64,000 bases of DNA, taken from positions 868,001 to 932,000 of the forward strand of contig NZ_CAKKNB010000002.1 of the NCBI RefSeq assembly GCF_918741295.1, written 5' to 3'. Below the pieces are notes generated by a model. The model did no database searches, was not told where the DNA came from, and saw only the letters and a list, made by a program, of their open reading frames with translations. Origin of the DNA: Aquabacterium sp. CECT 9606. GTDB taxonomy: Bacteria > Pseudomonadota > Gammaproteobacteria > Burkholderiales > Burkholderiaceae_C. Both the position numbers and the translations under genes were made by a program. Shown piece after piece: positions 18,558 to 28,372 of this stretch (position 1 is its first letter; every line of letters starts with the position of its first letter).

Positions 18558-19162
18558 GGTGAGGGCGTGTTGTCTAGCAGGGCACGCAGGGCTTGCAGGT
18601 CGCCCCGCTCCGTCTTGCCCTTGGCGTCGCTTTTGAGGGCGCCGCGCAGGTCGTCGTAATCCAGGATGGTCAGGTGCAGGCCGATGGGCTCGCCCAGTTC
18701 GGGGCAATCCACGGTCAGGCTCAGGCAGTCGACCTGGTCGCCTCGGGGGCCGGGCACGCTGCCCACATCGTAGTCCATGCCCTTGTTGAGCAAGGCAATC
18801 TCGGCGGACTTGGAATCGTCGCAGTAAAGCTGCAGGTGGATGTCGTTCAGGCGGGTGGCGGTGCCGCGCCAGATGGCGCCGCTCAGGTGGGGGCGGAACT
18901 CTTGCAGGCGTTCCATCCAGAGGGCAGCCAGGCGGCGCAGGGCGAGCAGTTCGCCCGGCTGGGTCTCGGCGCAGAACACGGCCAGGTATTCGAAGACGGC
19001 CGCCTCCATCAGGTCGTTGTCGGGCAAATCGCCCCGGCTACTCAGGCCCAGTTGCTTGGCGGCGCGGCGTTTGGCGGGACCGTAGTCCAGGCCTTCTTCC
19101 ACCACCAGGCGGGCCGCGGTGGCGGCAATTTCATCGGCAGGGGTGCGGTGGCTCAGGTCCAT
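18554..19162 (-). CDS. conserved-looking protein of unknown function, coupled to molybdoenzyme and TlpA-like genes
   Basis: I do not recognise this 202-residue protein. It has no signal peptide or membrane segment. The N-terminal half is helical with a basic stretch (YGPAKRRAAKQLG, 27-39). The C-terminal half looks alpha/beta (CLSLTVDCPELGEPIGLHLTILDYDDLRG). Its start overlaps the stop of the upstream molybdopterin oxidoreductase by one base, and its stop overlaps the start of the TlpA-like gene by four bases. The coding is clear from codon use and coupling. The function is unknown; a partner of a neighbouring enzyme is one possibility. Confidence 0.8.
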   Translation of the reverse strand: MDLSHRTPADEIAATAARLVVEEGLDYGPAKRRAAKQLGLSSRGDLPDNDLMEAAVFEYLAVFCAETQPGELLALRRLAALWMERLQEFRPHLSGAIWRGTATRLNDIHLQLYCDDSKSAEIALLNKGMDYDVGSVPGPRGDQVDCLSLTVDCPELGEPIGLHLTILDYDDLRGALKSDAKGKTERGDLQALRALLDNTPSP

Positions 19163-21357
19163 CAGGCTGCTTTCACATGCACGCGCAGGCTGTTGAGGGC
19201 CGCGTTGCCGCTGATCTGGTCGGTCAACTGGTCGTCGGTCAGGTCGTTCAGGCTGACGCCAGCGTGCTGCGAGGCCACGCCCAGCTTGACGCCCTGGCGG
19301 CCGTGGCCCCAGCCGTGCGGCAGGCTGACCACGCCGGGCCGGATGTCCGGGGTGATGAAAACCGGGGCGTCAACCTGGCCCACGCGCGAGGTGATCTGCA
19401 CGGTCTGGCCTTCGCTCAAGCCCCGTTGGGCGGCATCGTCGGTGTGCATCCACAGCACGCAGCGGGCTTTGCCGGACACCAGGCGTTCGCTGTTGTGCAT
19501 CCAGGAGTTGTTGCTGCGCACATCTCGCCGGCCGATCAGGGTCAGGGCGCTGGGGTCGGCGCGATCGTTGCACATCCGGTTGGCCAGTTGGGGCAACTCG
19601 TCGGCGATCGCCTTGGGCAGCAAGGCAATGTGGCGTCCTTTTTTGGCCAGACTTTGCGACAGGCCAGGGCGCAAGGGGCCCAGGTCGATGCCTTGCGGAG
19701 CGGCGCGCAACTGCTTCATGCGCAGCGGGTAAGCGCCTTTGCGCAAGCCCAGGGTCAGCAATTGGTCGGGCCGCAGCCGGCTCATGGCCGAGCGCGTGAG
19801 CATGCCCTTCAGACGCTGCATGGTGCCGCCGCGCTCCAAGGCCCAGGCATGTTGCGCATAGCGCTTCGCCAAGCCAGCGTAGATCTCCCAATCGTGCAGG
19901 GCGCCATCGGGTTTGGGCAAGATGGCAGGGCTGTAACGGGCCACGTTGCGCACCGCGAAGTGCATGAAGATCAGGTCGTAGTGGTCGTGCTCGACAAAGC
20001 AGGTGGGTGGCAGGATGACGTCGGCGTGGCGCGTGGTCTCGTTGATGTAGAAATCAACCGAGACCATGAAATCGAGTTGCGACAGGGCCTGGTCCAGTTG
20101 CTGGCCATTGGGGGTGGACAGCACCGGGTTGCCGCAAGAAGTGACCATGGCGCGGATCTGGCCCGGCCCGGGGGTGAGGATTTCTTCGGCCAGCACCGAC
20201 ACAGGCAGCTCGCCGCCAAACTCCGGCGCCTTGCGCACGCGGCTGCGCCAGGCGCCCACATGGCCGGGGCCGATCAGGCCGGTCTTGACCAGGTCAATGG
20301 CCGGGTGGGTGACCAGGGTGCCGCCTTCCTTGTCCAGGTTGCCAGTCAGGATGTTGATCACCTGGATGGCCCATTGGCAGACCACCCCATTGACCTGGGT
20401 CGACACGCCCATGCGGCCATAGCAGACGCCCGATTCGGCCTGCGCCAGCTCGCGCGTGAGGCGCCGCGTGGTGTCGGCGTCGATGCCCGAGGTGGCGGCC
20501 GTGGCTTCGGGCGTGAAGGCCGCCACGGCTTGTTTCAACTCATCCAGGCCCTTGATCAAACCTTGCAGATGACGGGGCTTGGCCAGCGATTCGTTCAGCA
20601 GCACATGGACCATGGCCAGCAGGAAGGCCGCGTCGCCACTGGGTTTGATGGCCAGGTGCTCATCGGCGATGGCGGCGGTTTCGGTGCGGCGTGGGTCGAT
20701 GACGACCAGCTTGCCTCCGCGGGCCTGCAAGGCCTTCAGGCGCTTGCGCACATCGGGCACGGTCATGATGCTGCCGTTGGAGGCCAGCGGGTTGCCGCCC
20801 AGCATGATCATGTACTGGGTGCGGTCGATGTCGGGTATGGGCAGCAGGAACTGGTGCCCGTACAACCAGTACGAAGTAAGGTGGTGCGGCAGTTGATCAA
20901 CCGAGGTGGCCGAGAAGCGGTTGCGCGTCTTGAGTTGGCCCATGAACAAGGGTCCGTGCGTGATGTTGCCCCAGTTGTGCACGGTGGGGTTGCCCTGGTA
21001 GATGCCCACGGCGTTGTTGCCATGCTGCTGGCGCACCTCCACCAGCTTGCACGCGACCAGGTCAAAGGCCTGGTCCCACGAGATCTCGACCCATTGCGCA
21101 TCGGCCCCCTGGCCCACGCGGCGCACCGGGCGGCGCAGGCGGTCGGGGTCTTCATGCACGTCTTTCAGGGCCACGGCCTTGGGGCAGATGTGGCCGCGTG
21201 AGAACGGATCGGCGTCGTTGCCTTTGATGGAGACGATGCGCTCACCCTGCACCTGGAAGGTCAGGCCGCAGATGGCCTCACAGAGGTTGCACACCCCTTG
21301 GTGTGTTTCGATGGGGCCATCGCTGGAAGCGGAAGGGCTGTGCGACATCGGTGGCAT
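19162..21357 (-). CDS. molybdopterin-dependent oxidoreductase (formate dehydrogenase / BisC-like superfamily)
   Basis: This 731-residue protein binds one N-terminal [4Fe-4S] cluster through Cys23, Cys26, Cys30 and Cys58, followed by the SRGHICPKA segment typical of the DMSO-reductase superfamily. Bis-MGD-binding regions follow (MIMLGGNPLASNG, KLVVIDPRRTETA). The C-terminal molydop-binding domain occupies about 600-725. There is no twin-arginine signal, so the enzyme is likely cytoplasmic. No NADH-binding, electron-transfer or fdhD gene is adjacent, so the electron partner and substrate are open. ATG 21357 is the chosen start; ATG 21348 is possible. Confidence 0.88.
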   Translation of the reverse strand: MPPMSHSPSASSDGPIETHQGVCNLCEAICGLTFQVQGERIVSIKGNDADPFSRGHICPKAVALKDVHEDPDRLRRPVRRVGQGADAQWVEISWDQAFDLVACKLVEVRQQHGNNAVGIYQGNPTVHNWGNITHGPLFMGQLKTRNRFSATSVDQLPHHLTSYWLYGHQFLLPIPDIDRTQYMIMLGGNPLASNGSIMTVPDVRKRLKALQARGGKLVVIDPRRTETAAIADEHLAIKPSGDAAFLLAMVHVLLNESLAKPRHLQGLIKGLDELKQAVAAFTPEATAATSGIDADTTRRLTRELAQAESGVCYGRMGVSTQVNGVVCQWAIQVINILTGNLDKEGGTLVTHPAIDLVKTGLIGPGHVGAWRSRVRKAPEFGGELPVSVLAEEILTPGPGQIRAMVTSCGNPVLSTPNGQQLDQALSQLDFMVSVDFYINETTRHADVILPPTCFVEHDHYDLIFMHFAVRNVARYSPAILPKPDGALHDWEIYAGLAKRYAQHAWALERGGTMQRLKGMLTRSAMSRLRPDQLLTLGLRKGAYPLRMKQLRAAPQGIDLGPLRPGLSQSLAKKGRHIALLPKAIADELPQLANRMCNDRADPSALTLIGRRDVRSNNSWMHNSERLVSGKARCVLWMHTDDAAQRGLSEGQTVQITSRVGQVDAPVFITPDIRPGVVSLPHGWGHGRQGVKLGVASQHAGVSLNDLTDDQLTDQISGNAALNSLRVHVKAA

Positions 21358-21399
21358 CAAGAGTGGGTGGAAAAGTGATGGTAGCGGATCGCGCCGGGC

Positions 21400-23526
21400 T
21401 TAGCCAATTGCTTTGGCGGCATGGGCCAAAGCCTGCGCCTCGTCCTCGGCCTGCGACAAACGGTGGGTCAGCCATGGCCCGGGGGCTGCGTTGGCGGGCG
21501 GTAGCTCGTGAACGACTTCGGGGGGGCAGGCATGGGGCGTGGTCGCTGGTGAGCCGTCGGGCGGTGCCTGCAAGCTCAGCAGTGATTCCAGCCTCTGTTC
21601 GGTGTGCCGCAAGGCCGGTTGAATCAACGCCGGGTCGAGTTCGCCTTGCCGCATGGTCAGCAAACCCTTGATGCCCGCCAGGTGGCTGATCAAGCGGTGG
21701 CTGCGGATCAGCACGGTTTCCAGCTCGACATCCCAGGCGCGCGCCCGTTTGGGCTCTTTCTTCATGCGCTCCAGGGCCTGGGCCAGCAACCACAACACGT
21801 CGTAGACCTCGCGGCGGGCGTGGCCACGCTGGTGGGATTGGGCATGGCTTTGGTGCCAGCGCAGCACATGGTGGGCGTATTTGGCCTGGGCGGTGAGCAG
21901 ACGGCGCACCAGGGCGGGCAAGCGCCCTTGTTCCCACGAGGGCAGCACGTAGCTGAAGGCCCAGGCCAGGCCGGCGCCGATCAAGGTGTCGGCCAGGCGC
22001 TCGCCCGCCACGAACAACGCGGGCTGGTGGCTGGGCGTGAACAGGTGAGCCTGCAGCAGCGCCAGCAGCGCGCCGGACGCGGCGGTGACGCGGTAATTGA
22101 GCTGCACATACCCATGGGCCAGGCTGAGCGACAGCGCCAGCACGGCGAACAGCCAGGCCGCGGCCGGGTTCAACCACAGCAGCGCCGAGGCCAGCACACA
22201 GCCCACCAAGGTGCCCAGGATGCGGGCATCGCGCCGGGCCAGTGTCTGTTCAAGGTTGCCGCGCATGACCACGGCCACGGTCATCAGCAGCCAGTGCGGG
22301 TGGCTGGTCCAGGGCAGCCAATGTGCCAGCGCGTCGGCGCAACCCATGGCGATGGTGGCGCGCAGGGCATGACGCAGCACAGGCGATTGCCAGTTCAATT
22401 GAGCGCGCAAAGGGGCCAGCGTCCAGTCGGTGGGTGAAACCAAGGTCAGCAGCACGGCCGGGTTCATGGGCAGGGGCTGGCTGGTCTTGACGAGGCTGCC
22501 TGCGATGTCCTGTCCGATATGGACCATGTGCAGGGCGCGCCGACCCAGCGAGATCAGTCGCGCATCGTGTTCTGGCCAGGGCGTCTGCAAGAGGGGCTCG
22601 GGGCCGGGCAGCCGGGTGTTGTTGCGCAAGGCCAAGGCCATGGCGTCCAGGTGATCCGCTTGGTGAACGAGTGTCTGGGCCAGCACCTGCAGGCTGCGTT
22701 GCGCGTGGGCATCGGCCGGCAGGCTGTCGAGGTCGAGCTGGCAGGCCAGGACCACGTCGCGCAGGTTGACAATGTGGAACAGCGCTGAGGTGAGCCGCAA
22801 GGTGCGGCTGCCTGGTGGGGCCTTGGCGGCCTGGCTGTAGAGCAGGTCGCGTGCGCTCTGGAAGACGTCGGCGATGGCGGCTTGTTGGCGCACCATGGGC
22901 AGCAACGTGGTCTTGGGCCCGCTCGGTGCCTGTCCGAACTGGGTGGTCCAGGCGGCTTGCGTGCGCATCAGTTGCGCCAGGGCGTTCAGGCTGTCGACCA
23001 GGGCCAGTGTGCGGTAGCGGCCGGCCAGCACCATGGCACTCAGGTGTGACCACAAGGCCAGGCTGAGCGCGCCCACCGTGACCCAGGCCAGGTGCTGCCA
23101 GCTGGCCTGCGCATTCATCGGGTGGCCCGCGTAGGCTGCCATCTGGAAGACCAGGGACAGCACCATCGCGAAGGTCTGCGGGCCGCCACGCTTGCCCCAG
23201 GCGTTCCACATCACGCCGGTGAAGCTGACGAGCAGCACGCAGGCGCTCAAGGCCCAGAGGTGCGCGTGGGTCAGTGCAACGAGTGCCGCCACCAGCACGC
23301 TGCCGATCACGGCCGGCACCATCTGCGCCGTTTTGGCACGCGGGGTGGACACGGTGTCGGCCACGCTGGCTGCCGCCGCGCCCGATGAGGCCGCCACCGC
23401 CGCGGGCATGCCGCCCACGCTGGCCACCAAGGCCGTGATCACCGCCAGGCTCACCCCCACGCTCGCACCATTGAGCAGCGGCGCCGGCAAGCGCCAGGGG
23501 AAAGGGATGGCGCGTGCGGGGATCAC
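21400..23526 (-). CDS. FUSC family (YccS/YhfK-like) inner-membrane protein
   Basis: This 708-residue protein has two sets of membrane helices (about 18-185 and 375-500), each set followed by a soluble helical region. This is the duplicated layout of FUSC proteins such as YccS and AaeB. The second block contains HWLLMTVAVVMRGNLEQTLARRDARILGTLVGC, the best-conserved motif of the family. Family members are linked to export of aromatic acids, but most have no known substrate. It follows lysS with 13 bases between and may be co-transcribed. Confidence 0.85.
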   Translation of the reverse strand: MIPARAIPFPWRLPAPLLNGASVGVSLAVITALVASVGGMPAAVAASSGAAAASVADTVSTPRAKTAQMVPAVIGSVLVAALVALTHAHLWALSACVLLVSFTGVMWNAWGKRGGPQTFAMVLSLVFQMAAYAGHPMNAQASWQHLAWVTVGALSLALWSHLSAMVLAGRYRTLALVDSLNALAQLMRTQAAWTTQFGQAPSGPKTTLLPMVRQQAAIADVFQSARDLLYSQAAKAPPGSRTLRLTSALFHIVNLRDVVLACQLDLDSLPADAHAQRSLQVLAQTLVHQADHLDAMALALRNNTRLPGPEPLLQTPWPEHDARLISLGRRALHMVHIGQDIAGSLVKTSQPLPMNPAVLLTLVSPTDWTLAPLRAQLNWQSPVLRHALRATIAMGCADALAHWLPWTSHPHWLLMTVAVVMRGNLEQTLARRDARILGTLVGCVLASALLWLNPAAAWLFAVLALSLSLAHGYVQLNYRVTAASGALLALLQAHLFTPSHQPALFVAGERLADTLIGAGLAWAFSYVLPSWEQGRLPALVRRLLTAQAKYAHHVLRWHQSHAQSHQRGHARREVYDVLWLLAQALERMKKEPKRARAWDVELETVLIRSHRLISHLAGIKGLLTMRQGELDPALIQPALRHTEQRLESLLSLQAPPDGSPATTPHACPPEVVHELPPANAAPGPWLTHRLSQAEDEAQALAHAAKAIG

Positions 23527-23539
23527 GCCGTGTCGTGCG

Positions 23540-25078
23540 TCAGACTTCGCGACGCAGGGCGGGGAAGAGGATGATGTCGCGGATGTTGGCCGCGTCGGTC
23601 AGCAGCATGATCAGGCGGTCGATGCCGATGCCGCAACCGCCGGTGGGCGGCAGGCCGTGTTCCAGCGCGCGGATGTAGTCGGCGTCGAAGTACATGGCTT
23701 CCTCGTCGCCGGCATCCTTGGCGCTGGCTTGCGCGGCGAAGCGGGCGGCCTGCTCTTCGGGGTCGTTCAACTCACTGAAGCCGTTGCCGAACTCGCGGCC
23801 GGTGATGAACAGCTCGAAGCGCTCGGTGATGGCCGGGTTGGTGTCCGAGGCGCGCGCCAGGGGCGAGACCTCGACGGGGTAGTCGATGATGAAGGTGGGT
23901 TGCCAGAGCTTTTCTTCGACGAAGGCTTCGAACATGGCGAACTGCAGTTCGGCCAGGCTGCGGTGGGCCGGGGCTTCTTCGCCATGGGCCTTGAGCCTGG
24001 CGCGCAGCACTTGCGCATCATCGGCCTCTTGCGAGGTCAAGCCGGCGTGGGCCACCAGCGAATCGCGCACGCTCAAGCGGGCAAAGGGCGCCTCCAGATC
24101 AACCGGGTGGCCGCCGTAGCTCAGCTGCGTGGTCCCTGCGGCGGCGCGCGCGGCGTGGCGCAGCACCTCTTCGGTGAAGTCCATCAGGTCGCGGTGGTCC
24201 CAGTAGGCCGCGTAGAACTCCATCATCGTGAACTCGGGGTTGTGCCGCACGGACACGCCCTCGTTGCGGAAGTTGCGGTTGATCTCGAACACGCGCTCGA
24301 AACCGCCCACCACCAGGCGCTTCAAATACAGCTCAGGGGCGATGCGCAGGAACATCTCCTGATCCAGCGCGTTGTGGTGCGTGGTGAATGGCTTGGCGTT
24401 GGCACCGCCGGGGATGGGGTGCAGCATGGGCGTCTCGACCTCCAGGAAGCCCTGGTCGACCATGAACTGGCGGATGGCCGAGATGGCGTTGCTGCGGGCC
24501 TTGAAGCGGGCGCGCGATGACTCGTCCATGATCAGGTCGACGTAGCGCTGGCGGTACTTCATCTCCTGGTCGGTCATGCCGTGGAACTTGTCCGGCAGGG
24601 GACGCAGGGATTTGGTCAGCAGGCGGATGCTGCTGGCCTTGACCGACAGCTCGCCGGTCTTGGTCTTGAACAGCGTGCCTTCCACGCCCAGGATGTCGCC
24701 CAGGTCCCAGTGCTTGAAGGCGTTCAACACCTCGGCGCCGACAGCGTCGAGCGTGATGTAGGCCTGCATGCGGCCGCTGCCATCTTGCAAGGTGCCAAAA
24801 CAGGCCTTGCCCATGACGCGCTTGAGCATCAGTCGGCCGGCCAGCTTGACGGCGATGCCTTGCGCTTCCAGCTCGGGGCCTTCGGTGGCGCCGTGCGCGG
24901 CGTGCAGGGGCGCGGCGTGGTGCGTGGGCTTGTAGTCGTTGGGGAAGGCGATGCCCTGAGCCCGGATGGCGGCCAGCTTTTCACGGCGCTCGGCCACCAG
25001 TTTGTTGGTGTCCACGGGGGCCTCGGCAGCTTGGGCGTGGTTGGCTTCTGGGGCGGCGGGGGCGTTGGGCGTGGTCAT
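23540..25078 (-). CDS. lysS: lysyl-tRNA synthetase (class II)
   Basis: This 512-residue protein charges tRNA-Lys in the cytoplasm. It has the OB-fold anticodon-binding domain (about 60-180; [22 protein letters not shown]). The class II catalytic motifs follow, including FLEVETPML (motif 1), [20 protein letters not shown] (motif 2) and [13 protein letters not shown] (motif 3). The first 35 residues are an Ala/Pro-rich extension. The ATG at 25076-25078 is favoured over the upstream extension, which overlaps the divergent flippase promoter region. Confidence 0.97.
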   Translation of the reverse strand: MTTPNAPAAPEANHAQAAEAPVDTNKLVAERREKLAAIRAQGIAFPNDYKPTHHAAPLHAAHGATEGPELEAQGIAVKLAGRLMLKRVMGKACFGTLQDGSGRMQAYITLDAVGAEVLNAFKHWDLGDILGVEGTLFKTKTGELSVKASSIRLLTKSLRPLPDKFHGMTDQEMKYRQRYVDLIMDESSRARFKARSNAISAIRQFMVDQGFLEVETPMLHPIPGGANAKPFTTHHNALDQEMFLRIAPELYLKRLVVGGFERVFEINRNFRNEGVSVRHNPEFTMMEFYAAYWDHRDLMDFTEEVLRHAARAAAGTTQLSYGGHPVDLEAPFARLSVRDSLVAHAGLTSQEADDAQVLRARLKAHGEEAPAHRSLAELQFAMFEAFVEEKLWQPTFIIDYPVEVSPLARASDTNPAITERFELFITGREFGNGFSELNDPEEQAARFAAQASAKDAGDEEAMYFDADYIRALEHGLPPTGGCGIGIDRLIMLLTDAANIRDIILFPALRREV

Positions 25079-25151
25079 AGGGTCAGGGCTTGGGTGAATA
25101 GGCGATTGTATGAAACCCTGGCCGCCGGTGGGCTGGGCGACAATGCCAGCC

Positions 25152-26477
25152 ATGTCGATTCAAGTTTTGAGGGCTTTGAAAAATGCCTGGGCCAGTGTGC
25201 CTCGGGCGGCGCTGGGCAACCTGGTGGCCAAGCTGCTGATCGTGGGCCTGGGGCTGGGCATCACCGTGTTGGTGGCCCGCCAGGGCCCTCGGGTGCAAGG
25301 CGCGTTCGCCTTGTTTGTGGCGGTCGAGTCGGCCTTGTTGACCTTGTTCTCGGGACTGGGCTTGTGGCTGGCCCGGCAGATGTCGCGCCAGCAAGCCGGG
25401 CAGGCGGTTCGCGCGCGGTCCATGTTGCGCAGCGTTTTACGGGCGGCGCTGGGTCTGGGTTTGCTGGCCTCTGGCGTGCTGCTGGCGGTGTCGTGGTGGG
25501 CCGACAAAATGCCTTATGCCCAGTTGTGGCTGCTGGCCCTGGCCGCGCCATTCCTGCTGCTGGTGCCCACGGCCACGGGCTTGTGGTTGGGGCAGGGCCG
25601 CATGTGGCCTTTGAACGCCGCGCAAGTGGCAGCCCCCGCCTCGGTGCTCAGTGGCCTGGCTGTGGCCTGGTGGTTCAGCCAGGGCGCCGAACGGCACACA
25701 TCCACCGTGTTGGTGGTATTGATGGCCTGGGTCAGTGGCAAGTCATTGGTGGCGGTGTTGACGGCCATCTATGCCTTGAACGACGCCGACCGGCGCGATG
25801 AGTCCATCACCACCCACGAACCGCCCGCCGTCTGGTGGGACGACTGGCGCTTCGTGGCCACCATCGGCATCACCAATGTGATCAGCCTGTTGAATTACCG
25901 CGCCTCCTTGTTCCTGGTCGAGCGCTTTCATGGCCTCGGCGCTGTGGGCACCTATTCAGTGGCCGTCACGGTGGCCGAGCTGCTGTGGCTGCTGTCGCAA
26001 TCGGTCACGGTGTCCGCGTATTCGCGCATTGGCAACCCGGACGTGCGCGTGGCCTCCAGCATGACGGTGCAGGCGGTGCGCATCAATGTGCTGGCCACGT
26101 TGTTGGCCGCACCGATCTTGCTGGTGCTGGCCACTTGGGCCTTGCCCGAGGTGATGGGGCCGGCGTACGCGGCATCGGTCGCCCCATTGGCCGCATTGCT
26201 GCCCGGGGTGGCGGCTTACGCGGCGGCGTCCAGCCTGTCGGCCTTCTACACCAACCACCTGGGGCGCCCCCATTTGTCGGGCGGCATCGCGGGGCTGTCC
26301 TTGGCGGTGAGCTTTGGCTTGGGTTGGTTCCTGGTGCCTGGCATGGGTGCACTGGGCGCGGCCGTGTCCTCCAGCACGGGCTACATCGTGGCCATCGTGG
26401 TGGCTTATGCGGTGTTTCTGCGGCAGGCCGGCTTGCCGGTCAGGGCACTTTGGGCCCCGGCTTTGACGCGGCTGTGA
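25152..26477 (+). CDS. oligosaccharide flippase (Wzx/MATE-like, polysaccharide biosynthesis protein)
   Basis: This 441-residue protein has about 12 predicted membrane helices spread over its whole length, in the pattern of Wzx-type flippases that move undecaprenyl-linked sugar units across the inner membrane. It starts the plus-strand surface-glycan region and is divergent from lysS. The start [13 protein letters not shown] was preferred to a Met 14 codons upstream, which lies over the lysS promoter region. The assignment rests on topology, weak family-like sequence and the nearby glycan genes, so the exact substrate is unknown. Confidence 0.78.
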   Translation: MSIQVLRALKNAWASVPRAALGNLVAKLLIVGLGLGITVLVARQGPRVQGAFALFVAVESALLTLFSGLGLWLARQMSRQQAGQAVRARSMLRSVLRAALGLGLLASGVLLAVSWWADKMPYAQLWLLALAAPFLLLVPTATGLWLGQGRMWPLNAAQVAAPASVLSGLAVAWWFSQGAERHTSTVLVVLMAWVSGKSLVAVLTAIYALNDADRRDESITTHEPPAVWWDDWRFVATIGITNVISLLNYRASLFLVERFHGLGAVGTYSVAVTVAELLWLLSQSVTVSAYSRIGNPDVRVASSMTVQAVRINVLATLLAAPILLVLATWALPEVMGPAYAASVAPLAALLPGVAAYAAASSLSAFYTNHLGRPHLSGGIAGLSLAVSFGLGWFLVPGMGALGAAVSSSTGYIVAIVVAYAVFLRQAGLPVRALWAPALTRL

Positions 26478-26571
26478 GCCCCCTGTCTCGGCGGTTGGCG
26501 TCTACTGGTTGTCCCTATACACTCCCGTCGCATCAAAGGGTCTGATTTTCGGATTCACGTGGGAGGCCGCC

Positions 26572-28263
26572 TTGCTGCAATTTAATTTGAACCGTTTCCT
26601 ATGCGCTTGCGCGGTGGCGGGCGGCTTGGCAGGGCTCATGGCAGCTTGCGGCGGCGGCAGTTCCAATCCCAGCCCCAGCCCTGCGGCACAAGACCCGGCA
26701 CCGGTGGCCCCTTCCGGGCGCCCTGCCCCGGATTCGGCCGAAGCTTTGGCCGTCCGCGCCTTGCCGTCCACCTCGCCCATGCTGGCCACGGCCGACTGTG
26801 TGCCCAGTGGTGTCCCCGGCGCGCGTGACTACCAGGTGGGGCCTGGCGCCGGTCAGTTCGCCACGCTGGAACAGGTGCCCTGGGAAACGCTGGGCCCGGG
26901 TGACACGGTGCGGATCTTCTACCGCAGCACGCCTTACCTGGGCAAGTTCCTCATCGCGGCATCCGGCACGGCCTCAGCGCCCGTGCGTGTGTGCGGCGTG
27001 AAAAGCTCAACCGGCCAGCGCCCCATCATCGATGGCAAGAACGCCCTGACGCGATCACGCCTGAACTATGGCGACAGCGCCTCGACCAAGTATGTGCACC
27101 AGACCCGTTCGGTCATTGTGGTGAAACGGCTGGGCACGGACGACTGGACCGATTATCCCAGCCACATCCAGGTCGATGGGCTGGAGGTGCGGGGCGCTGC
27201 GCCCGGCAACACCTTCACCGATGCGGAGGGTGTGGTTCGGCCCTATGACGAGTTCGGTGCCTGCATCTGGATCGACCGGGGACACCACATCACGATTGCC
27301 GACAACGTGATCCACGATTGCAGCCAGGGCGTGTACAGCAAGTCCACCGAGGACGGCGACTTCGCGATCACCAAGGACATCCGCCTGGCCGGCAACTATA
27401 TCTATGGCAATGGCATCGTGGGCGACGTCCACATGCACAACACCTACATGGCCAGCGCAGGCATCGTTTACGAGTTCAACCGCTACGGCCCCTTGCGCGC
27501 GGGCGCGCTGGGCAATGCCATCAAAGACCGCTCGGTGGGCACCGTGGTGCGCTACAACCGCATTGAGGAAGGCGCCCATGCCATCGACTTGGTGGAGGCC
27601 GAGGATTTCCCCACTTTCGCTCTGACGCAAGACGCTTACCGGGCCACCTTGGTCTATGGCAACCAGATCGTCAAGAGCGGTGGCACGGGCAGCGCCATCC
27701 ACTACGGTGGGGACCATTTCGGCTCTGATCCCGAGAAAAATTGGGGCGAGCCCAACTTCAGGCGCGGCACGCTTTACTTTTACAGCAACACGGTTCGCCT
27801 GACGGGCACCGGCGGTACTGTGCAACTCTTCCAGCTGTCGACCACGCTGGAGCGTGCCGAGGTCTGGAACAACGTGTTCATCTTTGACGCGGGCATCGCC
27901 TACAAGGCCTTGCGGGCCAATCAGGATGTGAACACCACCTACTGGACGGGCGGCGGCATTGTCAACCTGGGCAAAAACTGGATCAGTGCCGGTTGGGCCG
28001 ATTCGGATCCTTGGCATCCTGTGAGCGGGCAATTGTTGGGACAGGCCAATGTGCTCAGTGGTGCCAGTATTCCGGTCGCTTTGACGACCTTGTCGCCGGT
28101 GGCGGGCAGCGCCGTGATTGACGCAGGCCAGACCGTGTTCAGCACGGCAGTGGCCGCGACCTTGAATGCCTTCCCGGTGGCCTACCAGTTGAATGCGCAG
28201 TTCCAGCCGGTGGCTCGCCCTGTGTCGGGCGCTGGCCCGGACCTGGGCGCCGTCGAGCGCTGA
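26572..28263 (+). CDS. right-handed beta-helix lipoprotein, TTG start
   Basis: The protein has 563 residues. The TTG at 26572 is five bases after a strong GGGAGG, so it is preferred to a TTG at 26509, which has no such site. The signal sequence ends in a lipobox (LMAAC) followed by GGGSS, marking a lipoprotein with a flexible Pro/Ser-rich linker. From about residue 95 the sequence has repeated parallel beta-helix turns (HITIADNVIHDCSQGVYSK, DIRLAGNYIYGNG, GTVVRYNRIEEG), as in pectate lyases and glycan-active enzymes. It lies between the flippase and the RTX gene, so a role in processing or displaying surface polysaccharide is reasonable but unproven. Confidence 0.8.
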   Translation: MLQFNLNRFLCACAVAGGLAGLMAACGGGSSNPSPSPAAQDPAPVAPSGRPAPDSAEALAVRALPSTSPMLATADCVPSGVPGARDYQVGPGAGQFATLEQVPWETLGPGDTVRIFYRSTPYLGKFLIAASGTASAPVRVCGVKSSTGQRPIIDGKNALTRSRLNYGDSASTKYVHQTRSVIVVKRLGTDDWTDYPSHIQVDGLEVRGAAPGNTFTDAEGVVRPYDEFGACIWIDRGHHITIADNVIHDCSQGVYSKSTEDGDFAITKDIRLAGNYIYGNGIVGDVHMHNTYMASAGIVYEFNRYGPLRAGALGNAIKDRSVGTVVRYNRIEEGAHAIDLVEAEDFPTFALTQDAYRATLVYGNQIVKSGGTGSAIHYGGDHFGSDPEKNWGEPNFRRGTLYFYSNTVRLTGTGGTVQLFQLSTTLERAEVWNNVFIFDAGIAYKALRANQDVNTTYWTGGGIVNLGKNWISAGWADSDPWHPVSGQLLGQANVLSGASIPVALTTLSPVAGSAVIDAGQTVFSTAVAATLNAFPVAYQLNAQFQPVARPVSGAGPDLGAVER

Positions 28264-28372
28264 AAAAGCAACAGCTTGCTTGTATGCTTTTGGGGTGCGC
28301 TTGCAAAGGCGCCTTCAAATCATTCATTCAAAAACAGGCCCGGTGCCGGGCCGCTGTGCAGGGAGCATGGGC

